Of a stretch of 64,000 nucleotides of DNA, positions 27,858-37,095 are shown piece by piece. Both the position numbers and the translations under genes were made by a program. The stretch's first letter is position 1. The number at the start of each line of letters is the position of its first letter. The notes below the pieces were generated by a model. The model searched no databases. It was given only the letters and a program-made list of their open reading frames with translations, and was not told the DNA's origin. Source of the DNA: Vibrio porteresiae DSM 19223 (lineage in GTDB: Bacteria; Pseudomonadota; Gammaproteobacteria; Enterobacterales; Vibrionaceae); assembly GCF_024347055.1 (NCBI RefSeq), contig NZ_AP024895.1, positions 868,001 through 932,000 of the forward strand, written 5' to 3'.

Positions 27858-27873
27858 TGGCGTGAATTTTGCA
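27858..27873 (+). promoter_or_regulatory. Sigma-54 promoter of the fliK operon
   Basis: TGGCGTG-AATT-TTGCA, GG and GC exactly 10 bases apart, 17 bases after the fliJ stop and 120 bases before fliK. Confidence 0.85.
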
Positions 27874-27993
27874 CCAAAACTTAGAGCAAATGACTGAGCG
27901 AATGAGACTGAGTCAGTACCACCTAAGTTTGCTCAAAAATGTCGGGAGAGCCCGATGTCTCAGAGAGCATATTAGCCGTATTAGTGCGAGTGA

Positions 27994-29832
27994 ATGGATA
28001 TGAATGTGAATACTACGTCTTCGGTAACCAGCGGAAAATCTGCAGAATTATTAAAAGCGTCTGCCGATACCAGCACAGAGAAAAGTGAAGGTAGTTCGGA
28101 AGGGTTTCTTGATAAATTGCTCTCGCTGATGTTTGGTGGCAAAGAAGCGGTGGCCGATGGCAAAAACGCGCTGACTGATGTTAAAGATGAAACATCCGAT
28201 AACGCCGATGAAACCACAGACTCAGTAGGTAAAGATTCAGCTTCCTTACTTGGAAAGGCACTGCAAGGTAAAGGGGTTAAAGACCTTTCTGCCGCTGAGC
28301 TAGAGGCATTAACTGAGCTGAGCGAAGAGCAATTAGGTGTGCTCGCCAAACAGCAAGGGGTTCCGTTAGATCAGTTTAAACTGCAGGTAAAGACGGCGCA
28401 GATGTCTGAAGCATCTCAATCCAATACCTCTGTAACTCAAGACCCTGAAACGATCAAAAGCCAGTCGGCACAATGGATGAATGCGGGGCAGCAGCTTTTA
28501 GGTAAACTGCATCAAGCCAACCAAACCCTGGCAAAAACCACAGCCAATGAGTTAGACGGCAAAGCTTTGCCTCAAAGCTCTGCTCTATCCCAATCTTTAT
28601 CTGTACAGGCATCTGAAGTAAACAGTGAAGAAAAAGCACTATCAAACAAAGAATTATTAGAGCTTAAGCGCTGGCATGATCTCTCTAAGCCGGACGCTCA
28701 AGCTGAAGTGGATGCAGTGATTGCCAGCAGTCCCATCACTGAACAAGAGATGGCTCAGCTCATGGCAGTGAAACAGCAGCACCCTGAATTATCGCAAGAT
28801 CAATTAAAAGCACTGTTGGCGGCACAGCGTGAACTGCAGCAAGAAGCGCAAGATGCTGTGCCTACAGTGGCAAGTGCTGCTCCGGTTAGCGTTGCTGCCG
28901 CTGCAACTGTTGCCGCGCAAGAGGCGGCGAGTTCCCCAAGTTCTGGTATCGCAGATGCGACCATGACCGATAAGCAACGTCTACATTTGTTGCAAGAAAT
29001 GGCAGCAATGAAAGCCGGACAAACCGTGCAAAATCAAACGTCTGCTCAGCAACCTAATCCACAAGGTGCTAACGGGCATACTAGTGCACTTATGACAGAT
29101 AAAGCGTTCGCGGCTCAGCAAGTTGCAGCCAATGCCGATAGTGCAGCTCAACCTTTAATTGCGGCTAACCCGATGGCGGCTGCCGCTGCAGCAAGCGATA
29201 AAGGGTTAACGGAGGCGGTGTTGAAATCAGCGCTGGGTGCAAACGCATTGGCCGGTTTAGGCAAAGGTAAGTCGGTTTCACCCAATACTGGCGCAGAGAG
29301 TTCGTTAGCTCATCAGCTTGCTTCTGCGGCAGGTCAATCGGTTAATGGCGCGAATGGCTTAGTCAGAGCTGAGGCGACCACCGCTACTCATGATGCGGTG
29401 CAGTTAACGAAAGATGGCAACGCTGCAGATCAACTGGCTGATCGCGTGCAGATGATGATGTCAAAGAACTTAAAACAGATTGATATTCGTCTTGATCCAC
29501 CTGAATTAGGTCGTATGCATATCAAGATGCAGATGCATGCCGATGGAGGCGCGTCGGTGCATTTTACGGTGGCAAGTCAACACGCTCGTGATGCGCTAGA
29601 GCAATCCATTCCTCGCTTGCGTGAGATGTTATCTCAACAAGGAGTGCAATTGGGCGGTACGTCAGTACAGCATCAAGGCGCAGGTCAGCAACAAGGATAT
29701 GCTGCCGCTGGTGGTCAATCTGGTCAATCCGGCAGCGGTTCGTCACTCAATCACCAAGAAAATCTTGAAGCGGACGTCAAACTTGATTTGAATGTCGCAT
29801 CAAAGCGTGATGGAATCAGTTATTACGCTTAA
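27994..29832 (+). CDS. fliK: Flagellar hook-length control protein FliK
   Basis: A 612-residue molecular ruler secreted during hook growth. The C-terminal substrate-switch domain (about 475-560) contains KQIDIRLDPPELGRMHIKMQ and HARDALEQSIPRLREML. The rest is low-complexity, rich in Ala, Gln, Ser and Asp, as in other Vibrio FliK proteins, and longer than the 375 residues of E. coli. ATGs at 27994 and 28000 are both possible. First gene of fliKLMNOPQR-flhB. Confidence 0.93.
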   Translation: MDMNVNTTSSVTSGKSAELLKASADTSTEKSEGSSEGFLDKLLSLMFGGKEAVADGKNALTDVKDETSDNADETTDSVGKDSASLLGKALQGKGVKDLSAAELEALTELSEEQLGVLAKQQGVPLDQFKLQVKTAQMSEASQSNTSVTQDPETIKSQSAQWMNAGQQLLGKLHQANQTLAKTTANELDGKALPQSSALSQSLSVQASEVNSEEKALSNKELLELKRWHDLSKPDAQAEVDAVIASSPITEQEMAQLMAVKQQHPELSQDQLKALLAAQRELQQEAQDAVPTVASAAPVSVAAAATVAAQEAASSPSSGIADATMTDKQRLHLLQEMAAMKAGQTVQNQTSAQQPNPQGANGHTSALMTDKAFAAQQVAANADSAAQPLIAANPMAAAAAASDKGLTEAVLKSALGANALAGLGKGKSVSPNTGAESSLAHQLASAAGQSVNGANGLVRAEATTATHDAVQLTKDGNAADQLADRVQMMMSKNLKQIDIRLDPPELGRMHIKMQMHADGGASVHFTVASQHARDALEQSIPRLREMLSQQGVQLGGTSVQHQGAGQQQGYAAAGGQSGQSGSGSSLNHQENLEADVKLDLNVASKRDGISYYA

Positions 29833-29864
29833 AATGAATAAAAACATAACCGTGTAGGGAAATT

Positions 29865-30356
29865 ATGGCTGACGAAGATGTACAAGCCCCGAAAGGGAAA
29901 AGCAAGTTACTGATCATTATTATTGCTGTCGTGGTGTTATTGGCTGCAGGTGGTGGCGCAGCTTTCTTTCTCATGGGGGGAGACGATGAAGCAAAAGCTG
30001 AGGCGGCGCCAAAAGAGGAAGTCGTTACTCCAGCTCAACCCGTTTCTTACGTCAATATTGCTCAGCCGTTTGTGTTTAACGTGACTGGCGATAAACGTAA
30101 CCGCATGGTGCAGATCAAAGTGCAGTTAATGGTGCGCGGTTCTGAAAACGAAGACTTGGCGCGTTACCACTCACCGCTGATTGAAAGTACTATTTTATCG
30201 ACGTTTGCTTCGGCAACCGTAGAACAACTGCGGACTCCAACAGGACGTATTGAGTTACGTGATAAAGCAACAGAAGACATTAAAGCGGCTCTATCCAAAG
30301 CGGTGGGAAATCCAGTGATTGAGCGTGTTTTGTTTACCGACTTTGTAATGCAATAG
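29865..30356 (+). CDS. fliL: Flagellar basal body protein FliL
   Basis: A 163-residue inner membrane protein. One N-terminal membrane helix (LLIIIIAVVVLLAAGGGAAF) is followed by an acidic linker and the periplasmic FliL domain, ending VIERVLFTDFVMQ. It supports stator function. TAGGGAA precedes the ATG. Confidence 0.94.
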   Translation: MADEDVQAPKGKSKLLIIIIAVVVLLAAGGGAAFFLMGGDDEAKAEAAPKEEVVTPAQPVSYVNIAQPFVFNVTGDKRNRMVQIKVQLMVRGSENEDLARYHSPLIESTILSTFASATVEQLRTPTGRIELRDKATEDIKAALSKAVGNPVIERVLFTDFVMQ

Positions 30357-30363
30357 GTGTGCT

Positions 30364-31437
30364 GTGACCGATCTATTAAGCCAAGACGAAATTGATGCGC
30401 TGCTCCACGGGGTAGATAGCGTTGATGATGTAGAAGATGAGATAGAAAGCCAAGGGGCGGCCAATACGGTCTCATTCGACTTCTCATCACAAGATCGTAT
30501 TGTCCGTGGTCGAATGCCAACGTTGGAGTTGATCAACGAGCGTTTTGCTCGTCATATGCGTATCAGCTTGTTTAACATGTTGCGTAAAACGGCAGAAGTT
30601 TCCATCAACGGTGTTCAGATGATGAAGTTCGGTGAATACCAAAATACCTTATACGTTCCTACCAGTTTGAACATGGTGCGCTTTCGTCCGTTAAAAGGGA
30701 CGGCTTTAGTGACCATGGAAGCCCGTTTGGTGTTTATCTTGGTAGAAAACTTTTTTGGTGGTGATGGCCGTTACCATGCGCGTATTGAAGGGCGTGAATT
30801 TACGCCAACCGAACGTCGCGTTATTCAGCTGCTGTTGAAAATCGTGTTTGGCGATTATAAAGAAGCTTGGTCACCCGTGATGGGGGTTGAGTTTGAGTAT
30901 TTGGATTCAGAAGTGAACCCAAGTATGGCAAACATTGTGAGCCCAACCGAAGTGATTGTCGTGAGCTCATTCCATATTGAAGTGGACGGTGGCGGCGGCG
31001 ATTTCCACGTGGTGATGCCTTATTCGATGGTTGAGCCAATTCGCGAACTGCTCGATGCGGGTGTGCAATCGGACAAGATGGAAACCGACGTTCGTTGGAG
31101 TTCCGCGCTGCGCGAAGAGATCATGGATGTACCGGTGAACTTTCGCGTCAACTTGCTTGAGAAGAACATTGCACTTCGCGATTTGATGGAATTACAACCA
31201 GGCGATATTATTCCGATTGATATGCCTAAGCATGCAGTTATGTTTGTGGAAGAGCTGCCAACCTATCGTGTGAAGATGGGGCGCTCAGGCGACAAGCTTG
31301 CGGTGCAGGTTTCAGAGAAAATTAAACGTCCAGATGTGGTGAAAACCGATTTGGCATTTTTAGGCAAAGATATTATTGCTGAGCTCGAAAATGAAGAGGC
31401 CGATGATCCTCGTCCTCACTATCACGGCTTAGATTAA
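30364..31437 (+). CDS. fliM: Flagellar motor switch protein FliM
   Basis: A 357-residue switch protein. The N-terminal CheY-P-binding peptide is LLSQDEIDALLHG; the middle CheC-like domain (about 45-230) and the C-terminal SpoA domain (about 245-325) follow. It binds FliG and FliN in the C-ring. The start is GTG at 30364 with ATAGGTG upstream. Confidence 0.96.
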   Translation: MTDLLSQDEIDALLHGVDSVDDVEDEIESQGAANTVSFDFSSQDRIVRGRMPTLELINERFARHMRISLFNMLRKTAEVSINGVQMMKFGEYQNTLYVPTSLNMVRFRPLKGTALVTMEARLVFILVENFFGGDGRYHARIEGREFTPTERRVIQLLLKIVFGDYKEAWSPVMGVEFEYLDSEVNPSMANIVSPTEVIVVSSFHIEVDGGGGDFHVVMPYSMVEPIRELLDAGVQSDKMETDVRWSSALREEIMDVPVNFRVNLLEKNIALRDLMELQPGDIIPIDMPKHAVMFVEELPTYRVKMGRSGDKLAVQVSEKIKRPDVVKTDLAFLGKDIIAELENEEADDPRPHYHGLD

Positions 31438-31454
31438 AAGAAAGGGTGACACAG

Positions 31455-31865
31455 ATGTCAAAAAGTGAAGATCAACGACTGGCTGATGAATGGGCTGCTG
31501 CGTTAGGTGAAGATCCAAACGCTCCCGACATTGATGTGGACGAAGTCCTTGCCGCCCCTTTAGATGAACTTAAAGATACCTCAACACCGATCAGTGATGA
31601 TGAGCGTCGTAAGCTCGACACCATCATGGACATTCCGGTGACCATCTCAATGGAAGTGGGGCGTTCTAAAATCAGTATTCGTAACCTATTGCAACTTAAC
31701 CAAGGGTCAGTCGTTGAGCTTGATCGTATCGCGGGGGAATCCTTGGATGTGATGGTTAATGGTACTCTGATTGCCCACGGTGAAGTGGTGGTGGTCAACG
31801 ATAAATTTGGTATTCGTTTAACTGACGTGATTAGCCAAACTGAACGTATTAAGAAACTGAGATAG
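31455..31865 (+). CDS. fliN: Flagellar motor switch protein FliN
   Basis: A 136-residue C-ring protein. The SpoA domain (about 55-130) has MDIPVTISMEVGRSKISIRN and IAHGEVVVVNDKFGIRL. I choose the ATG at 31455 because GGGTG lies 7 bases upstream; the in-frame GTG at 31446 is part of that ribosome site. Confidence 0.95.
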   Translation: MSKSEDQRLADEWAAALGEDPNAPDIDVDEVLAAPLDELKDTSTPISDDERRKLDTIMDIPVTISMEVGRSKISIRNLLQLNQGSVVELDRIAGESLDVMVNGTLIAHGEVVVVNDKFGIRLTDVISQTERIKKLR

Positions 31866-31868
31866 CCC

Positions 31869-32267
31869 ATGAAGAAAATCATGGGATTGGTGCTCGGTAT
31901 GCTGAGTACTCCGGTTTGGGCACAAGAGACTAAACCGGGACAGTTTGATATAGCGACCACAGTAGGGTCGCTATTGTTCGTTATTGCCCTGATTCTTTTT
32001 CTTGGCTGGTTGATGAAGCGCATGCGTGTGCCCACGATGGGGCAGCAGAAAGGTCTTAGTATTGTGCGTCAAATCCCCGTCGGTACTAAAGAGCGCATCA
32101 TGATTGTTCAAGCGGGTGAAGAGCAATTTTTGGTCGGGGCGACCACTCAGTCCATTCAATTAATTGCCAAGTTAGAGACGCCTCTAGCTCAAGAGGAAGT
32201 CAGTGCGACGCCTTTTGCGGTGCAATTAAGTAACTTACTGAAGAAAAATGATAAAAAATCATCCTAA
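31869..32267 (+). CDS. fliO: Flagellar export protein FliO
   Basis: A 132-residue protein with a weak N-terminal signal-like segment, a membrane helix (about 37-58), and a cytoplasmic tail containing [20 protein letters not shown]. It assists assembly of the FliP/FliR export core. Its end overlaps the fliP start by 20 bases. Confidence 0.9.
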   Translation: MKKIMGLVLGMLSTPVWAQETKPGQFDIATTVGSLLFVIALILFLGWLMKRMRVPTMGQQKGLSIVRQIPVGTKERIMIVQAGEEQFLVGATTQSIQLIAKLETPLAQEEVSATPFAVQLSNLLKKNDKKSS

Positions 32268-33129
32268 CCGTTATTCTGCAGCAGTGAAATCGTGGCTGAT
32301 CGCGCTATGGGTAAGCCTAGCGGTGGTGTTGTGTCCGACGGTTGCTTTCGCGCAAGCCGAGCAAGATAACGCCGCGTCACCTAGCATGTCGCTATCAACC
32401 AGTACTACCCAAAGCAGTAATGGCAGCAAATCCATTGCGATTACTAACCGTACCGGTGGCGTGCCGGCATTAACGGTAACCACGAATCCTGATGGCAGTG
32501 AAGATTACTCGGTCAATCTGCAAATTCTCGCGTTAATGACCATGCTGGGCTTTTTGCCCGCCATCGTGATTTTGATGACGTCATTTACCCGTATTGTGGT
32601 GGTGATGTCGATCTTGCGCCAAGCGATGGGCTTGCAACAGACACCATCAAACCAAGTCATCATCGGTATCGCGCTTTTCTTAACCTTTTTTATCATGGCA
32701 CCGGTGTTTAACCGTATTAATGAGCAGGCTATTCAGCCCTATTTGAACGATCAGATTAATGCGCGCCAAGCGTTTAATTTGGCCGAAGCGCCGATGAAGT
32801 CGTTTATGCTCAAGCAGACGCGATTGAAAGATCTCGAAACCTTCGTCAACATCGCCGGAGCAAAGGTGGATCAGCCGGAAGATGTATCGATGGCGATTTT
32901 GATTCCAGCGTTTATTACCTCTGAGCTAAAAACCGCGTTCCAAATTGGTTTTATGCTGTTTTTACCGTTTTTGATCATCGACTTAGTGGTCGCCTCAGTC
33001 TTGATGGCCATGGGTATGATGATGTTGTCACCTATGATTGTCTCGTTGCCATTTAAGCTGATGCTGTTTGTGTTGGTGGATGGTTGGAACCTTATATTGT
33101 CGACCTTAGCCGGCAGTTTTGTCATGTGA
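32248..33129 (+). CDS. fliP: Flagellar export gate protein FliP
   Basis: A 293-residue membrane protein. An N-terminal cleavable signal peptide (to about residue 35, ending VAFAQA) is followed by four membrane helices and the conserved [19 protein letters not shown]. The N-terminal periplasmic segment is longer and more Ser/Thr-rich than in E. coli FliP (245 residues). Five FliP subunits with FliQ and FliR form the export pore. Confidence 0.95.
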   Translation: MIKNHPNRYSAAVKSWLIALWVSLAVVLCPTVAFAQAEQDNAASPSMSLSTSTTQSSNGSKSIAITNRTGGVPALTVTTNPDGSEDYSVNLQILALMTMLGFLPAIVILMTSFTRIVVVMSILRQAMGLQQTPSNQVIIGIALFLTFFIMAPVFNRINEQAIQPYLNDQINARQAFNLAEAPMKSFMLKQTRLKDLETFVNIAGAKVDQPEDVSMAILIPAFITSELKTAFQIGFMLFLPFLIIDLVVASVLMAMGMMMLSPMIVSLPFKLMLFVLVDGWNLILSTLAGSFVM

Positions 33130-33142
33130 CTAGGGAGATATC

Positions 33143-33412
33143 ATGACACCCGAAATCTTTGTCGAACTGTTTCGTCACGCGCTTTGGATTGTATTGGTGA
33201 TGGTGTGTGCCATTGTGGTACCCAGTTTGCTCATCGGTTTAGTGGTTGCGGTATTTCAGGCGGCAACTTCGATTAACGAACAGACGTTGAGCTTTTTGCC
33301 ACGTTTGATTGTGACCCTATTGGCGCTGATGTTTTTCGGCCATTGGATGACCCGGATGCTCATGGAGTTTTTCTACTCGATGATTGAGCAATTACCTCAG
33401 GTGATTCACTAG
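33143..33412 (+). CDS. fliQ: Flagellar export gate protein FliQ
   Basis: An 89-residue protein with two membrane helices and the family motif FQAATSINEQTLSFLPRL. AGGGAG precedes the ATG. Confidence 0.95.
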   Translation: MTPEIFVELFRHALWIVLVMVCAIVVPSLLIGLVVAVFQAATSINEQTLSFLPRLIVTLLALMFFGHWMTRMLMEFFYSMIEQLPQVIH

Positions 33413-33421
33413 AGGCTTGGT

Positions 33422-34204
33422 ATGGATTATCCAGCAACCACGATTCTTGATTTCATCGCCAACTACTTTTGGCCCTATACACGAATCTCTGCCATGTTGA
33501 TGGTTATGACCGTGACTGGGGCTCGTTTTGTCTCGCCACGAATTCGTCTCTTCCTGGGTTTGGCAATTACATTCGCTGTCATGCCAGCAATCCCTGCGGT
33601 GCCGAAAGGGATCGATCTGTTTTCATTACAAGCGGTGATTGTGACTTTCCAACAGATTGTGATTGGCGTTGCTATGGGGATGATCACTCAATTTATGATT
33701 CAAACCTTTGTTTTGCTGGGGCAAATATTGGGGATGCAATCGAGCTTAGGTTTTGCGTCTATGGTTGACCCAGCCAACGGGCAAAGCACACCACTGCTTG
33801 GTCAGCTGTTCATGTTTTTGGCGACCATGTTTTTCCTTGCCAGCGATGGGCATCTCAAGATGATCCAACTGGTGGTCATGAGTTTTAAAACTCTGCCGAT
33901 TGGTGAAACGTCGTTAACCGCGGTCGATTTTCGTGAACTGGCATTGTGGTTCAGTACTATCTTTAAAGTAGCACTGAGCATGTCATTAGCGGGGATTGTT
34001 GCGCTGCTGACGGTGAACTTGTCGTTTGGCGTTATGACCCGTGCCGCGCCGCAGTTGAACATCTTCTCGCTGGGCTTCTCATTTGCCCTGTTGGTGGGGT
34101 TGCTCTTGTGTTGGTATCTGATTGGCGATTTATACAATCAGTATGATTTGTATTGGACTGAAGGTGAGGAGCAGCTATGTCGCTTGATTCGCACCAACTG
34201 TTAG
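33422..34204 (+). CDS. fliR: Flagellar export gate protein FliR
   Basis: A 260-residue membrane protein with about six hydrophobic segments and the conserved GFASMVDPANGQSTPLLGQL. It caps the FliP/FliQ pore. It lies between fliQ and flhB with 9-base gaps on each side. Confidence 0.95.
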   Translation: MDYPATTILDFIANYFWPYTRISAMLMVMTVTGARFVSPRIRLFLGLAITFAVMPAIPAVPKGIDLFSLQAVIVTFQQIVIGVAMGMITQFMIQTFVLLGQILGMQSSLGFASMVDPANGQSTPLLGQLFMFLATMFFLASDGHLKMIQLVVMSFKTLPIGETSLTAVDFRELALWFSTIFKVALSMSLAGIVALLTVNLSFGVMTRAAPQLNIFSLGFSFALLVGLLLCWYLIGDLYNQYDLYWTEGEEQLCRLIRTNC

Positions 34205-34213
34205 GAGGCTGCA

Positions 34214-35344
34214 TTGGCAGAATCTGACGGTCAAGAACGTACCGAAGAGGCCACACCCCGAAGGCGCGAGCAGGCCAAAGAGAAAGGTCAGGTCGCGCGA
34301 TCCAAGGAGTTGGCATCCGTCTCCGTTTTGGTGATGGGGGCGTTATCCCTAATGTGGTTTGGTGAAGCACTGGCAAAAGGTTTGCTAGTGGCGATGCGTC
34401 GTCTGTTCAGTTTAAGTCGAGAAGAGGTGTTTGATATCGGTAAGCTTATCGATATTGCCCTAGGATCATTCTCGCAGTTACTCATGCCCCTTATCCTAAT
34501 TTTGGTGACACTCTTTGTCGCGGCGTTTATCGGCGCAGCCGGTGTTGGCGGCTTGAGCTTTTCTACTGAAGCGGCGATGCCTAAATTTTCCAAGATGAAC
34601 CCACTTAGCGGCTTTAAACGCATGTTTGGTATGCAAAGCTGGGTCGAGCTGGGCAAATCCATTTTGAAAGTGCTGCTGGTTGCGGGGGTTGCATTTTATT
34701 TGATTGATGCCTCGAAATACGATTTGTTCCAGCTGGCATCGGATGTCTATCCGCAAAATATTTTTCACGCGCTTAAAATCTTGCTCAACTTTGTGCTGCT
34801 CATTAGCTGTTCTTTGCTGGTGGTGGTGGCGATCGATATTCCTTTCCAGCTATGGCAACACTCCAATCAATTGAAGATGACCAAGCAGGAAGTGAAAGAT
34901 GAATACAAAGACACTGAAGGTAAGCCTGAGGTGAAAGGGCGTATTCGTATGCTACAACGTGAAGCGGCCCAACGTCGTATGATGGCTGATGTGCCACAGG
35001 CCGATGTTATTGTCACCAACCCGGAGCACTTCTCGGTGGCGCTGCGCTACAAACAAAATACCGATAAAGCACCGGTGGTGGTGGCAAAAGGGGTGGACCA
35101 CATGGCGATGAAAATTCGTGAAGTGGCAAGGGAGCACGATATTGCGATTGTGCCAGCTCCGCCTTTGGCGCGTGCGCTTTACCATACCACTGAACTTGAA
35201 CAAGAGATTCCCGATAGCCTGTTCATCGCAGTGGCTCAAGTATTGGCTTATGTATTCCAACTCAAACAGTATCGTCGCCGCGGTGGGCCGCGACCTAAGT
35301 TAAATGAGAAGGGGATGGAGATCCCGCCAGATATGCGTTACTGA
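34214..35344 (+). CDS. flhB: Flagellar export switch protein FlhB
   Basis: A 376-residue export protein with four membrane helices and a cytoplasmic autocleavage domain. The cleavage site reads NPEH (Asn269-Pro270) instead of the usual NPTH; the scissile Asn-Pro pair is intact. The start is TTG at 34214 with TAGGAGG seven bases upstream. It ends the fliK operon; flhA does not follow. Confidence 0.95.
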   Translation: MAESDGQERTEEATPRRREQAKEKGQVARSKELASVSVLVMGALSLMWFGEALAKGLLVAMRRLFSLSREEVFDIGKLIDIALGSFSQLLMPLILILVTLFVAAFIGAAGVGGLSFSTEAAMPKFSKMNPLSGFKRMFGMQSWVELGKSILKVLLVAGVAFYLIDASKYDLFQLASDVYPQNIFHALKILLNFVLLISCSLLVVVAIDIPFQLWQHSNQLKMTKQEVKDEYKDTEGKPEVKGRIRMLQREAAQRRMMADVPQADVIVTNPEHFSVALRYKQNTDKAPVVVAKGVDHMAMKIREVAREHDIAIVPAPPLARALYHTTELEQEIPDSLFIAVAQVLAYVFQLKQYRRRGGPRPKLNEKGMEIPPDMRY

Positions 35345-35366
35345 CGGTTGTCCCTGTTGAGATGAC

Positions 35367-35921
35367 CTAGCGTTCTGGAATTGAGAGCAACACCAGCAGA
35401 GCGCCCATACCACCAAATTCGAGTGGGGCTTGGTGAAACGCGAGCACATCGGGATGCTGAGCTAACCAAAGCGGTACTTTCTCTTTCAAAATGTGTTTAC
35501 CAATGCCGTGTTGTACACAGGCACAGTGAACATTCTCTTTTAAACAGTAGGCAATCATGGCGCCAAGCTCGCGTTTGGCTTCTTGCTGCGTCATGCCATG
35601 CATATCGAGAAAAACGTCAGGAACGTACACGCCGCGGCGTAACTTTTTCACCTCATATTTTGAGACATTAGGCCGAGCGTAACGGGTTGGACCCTCTTCG
35701 CTCAGCTTTGGCATAAACTCATCGGAGAAATAAAAGTCGTTATCGCTCGCTTCGCGTTCAGTTCGACGAATTTCTTTCTGTTTAGTGTTTCTTTTTGGTG
35801 GTTGGACTATGGTATCCTGACGGAACTTTTTTACGCCCTTTACTGCGTCCTGAAATAAAGCGAAATCGTCATCGCCCTCGAATTCATCATGATTTTTGAA
35901 GTCGGTGTCTTTATTGCTCAT
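35367..35921 (-). CDS. smrB: Ribosome-collision endonuclease SmrB (YfcN)
   Basis: A 184-residue protein with an extended charged N-terminal part and a C-terminal Smr domain (about 95-180). The key motifs are LDMHGMTQQEA (DxH) and QHGIGKHIL (GxG). In E. coli SmrB cleaves mRNA between collided ribosomes. The ATG at 35921 is chosen from homology; the frame reaches to 36035 but that overlaps prmB. Divergent from prmB by 63 bases, as in E. coli. Confidence 0.93.
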   Translation of the reverse strand: MSNKDTDFKNHDEFEGDDDFALFQDAVKGVKKFRQDTIVQPPKRNTKQKEIRRTEREASDNDFYFSDEFMPKLSEEGPTRYARPNVSKYEVKKLRRGVYVPDVFLDMHGMTQQEAKRELGAMIAYCLKENVHCACVQHGIGKHILKEKVPLWLAQHPDVLAFHQAPLEFGGMGALLVLLSIPER

Positions 35922-35984
35922 TAGGGATAGATAATCTTTAATTAATCGAAACTGGCAGTATTGTAGCGCTTTTTGGAGGCAAAT

Positions 35985-36917
35985 TTGGATAAGATTTTCG
36001 TCGATGAAGCGGTTTCTGAACTGCATACGCTTCAAGATATGATTCGTTGGACTGTGAGCCGTTTTAACGCCGCTAACCTATTTTACGGCCACGGCACTGA
36101 TAATGCTTGGGATGAAGCAGTACAACTGATTCTACCAACCCTTTATTTGCCTATCGATGTGCCTCCTCATGTGTTGAACTCACGTTTGACCAGCAGCGAG
36201 CGTTTACGTGTGGTTGAACGAGTAATTAAGCGTATTAATGAGCGTACGCCAGTTGCTTACCTCACCAACAAAGCGTGGTTCTGCGGTCTTGAGTTTTATG
36301 TGGATGAACGTGTATTGGTACCTCGCTCACCGATTGGTGAGATGATCCAAAACCAATTCGAACCTTGGTTGATTGATGAACCAACACGTATCATGGATTT
36401 GTGTACTGGTAGTGGTTGTATTGCTATCGCTTGTGCGCACGCATTCCCTGACGCGGAAGTGGATGCAGTAGATATTTCTACTGATGCTCTACAAGTGGCT
36501 GAGCAAAATATTCAAGACCACGGTCTTGAGCAGCAAGTGACACCACTGCGTTCGGATCTGTTCCGTGATTTGCCAAAAGTTCAGTATGACCTGATCGTGA
36601 CTAACCCACCTTATGTGGATCAAGAAGACATGAACAGCCTGCCACAGGAATTCCGTCATGAGCCAGAACTTGGCCTTGCTGCGGGATCTGATGGCTTGAA
36701 ATTGGTGCGTCGCATTTTTGCTAATGCGCCAAACTATCTGACTGAAAATGGCATTTTGATCTGTGAAGTGGGCAACTCTATGGTTCACTTAATGGAGCAA
36801 TATCCTAATATTCCATTTACTTGGATTGAGTTTGAAAATGGTGGCCACGGCGTGTTCATGTTGACTCGCCAACAGTTGGTCGACTGTGCAGACGAGTTTA
36901 AACTGTACCGCGACTGA
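35985..36917 (+). CDS. prmB: Ribosomal protein uL3 glutamine methyltransferase PrmB
   Basis: A 310-residue SAM-dependent enzyme that N5-methylates a Gln of ribosomal protein L3. The SAM site is [14 protein letters not shown] and the catalytic NPPY begins at residue 207. The start is TTG at 35985, with GGAGG five bases upstream; an earlier TTG at 35973 overlaps that ribosome site. The resulting length equals E. coli PrmB. aroC follows. Confidence 0.95.
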   Translation: MDKIFVDEAVSELHTLQDMIRWTVSRFNAANLFYGHGTDNAWDEAVQLILPTLYLPIDVPPHVLNSRLTSSERLRVVERVIKRINERTPVAYLTNKAWFCGLEFYVDERVLVPRSPIGEMIQNQFEPWLIDEPTRIMDLCTGSGCIAIACAHAFPDAEVDAVDISTDALQVAEQNIQDHGLEQQVTPLRSDLFRDLPKVQYDLIVTNPPYVDQEDMNSLPQEFRHEPELGLAAGSDGLKLVRRIFANAPNYLTENGILICEVGNSMVHLMEQYPNIPFTWIEFENGGHGVFMLTRQQLVDCADEFKLYRD

Positions 36918-36932
36918 TTCACCTGACACTCT

Positions 36933-36962
36933 AAAGCGCCGGCATCTTTGCCGGCGTTTTTC
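36933..36962 (+). terminator. Intrinsic terminator after prmB
   Basis: CGCCGGC (36937-36943) and GCCGGCG (36950-36956) around ATCTTT, flanked by AAA and TTTTT. Confidence 0.9.
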
Positions 36963-37095
36963 TTTGTGACGCATTTGTCGACGATTAGCGCTTTACATCA
37001 TTTCGTATTAAAGCCACTATTGGGCTACGAAGAATAGTAATGTTGGTTAAAAGCCGACACATTGTTGCGCTTTTAACTGCCTAATTGAGGAAAGA

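Noticed and set aside
27981..28349. Ser-rich antisense frame over the start of fliK
   Set aside because: It mirrors the low-complexity fliK sequence and has no ribosome site.
28840..29240. Ala/Gln-rich stretch of fliK as a sign of insertion
   Set aside because: Low-complexity middles are normal for Vibrio FliK; base composition does not change at the edges.
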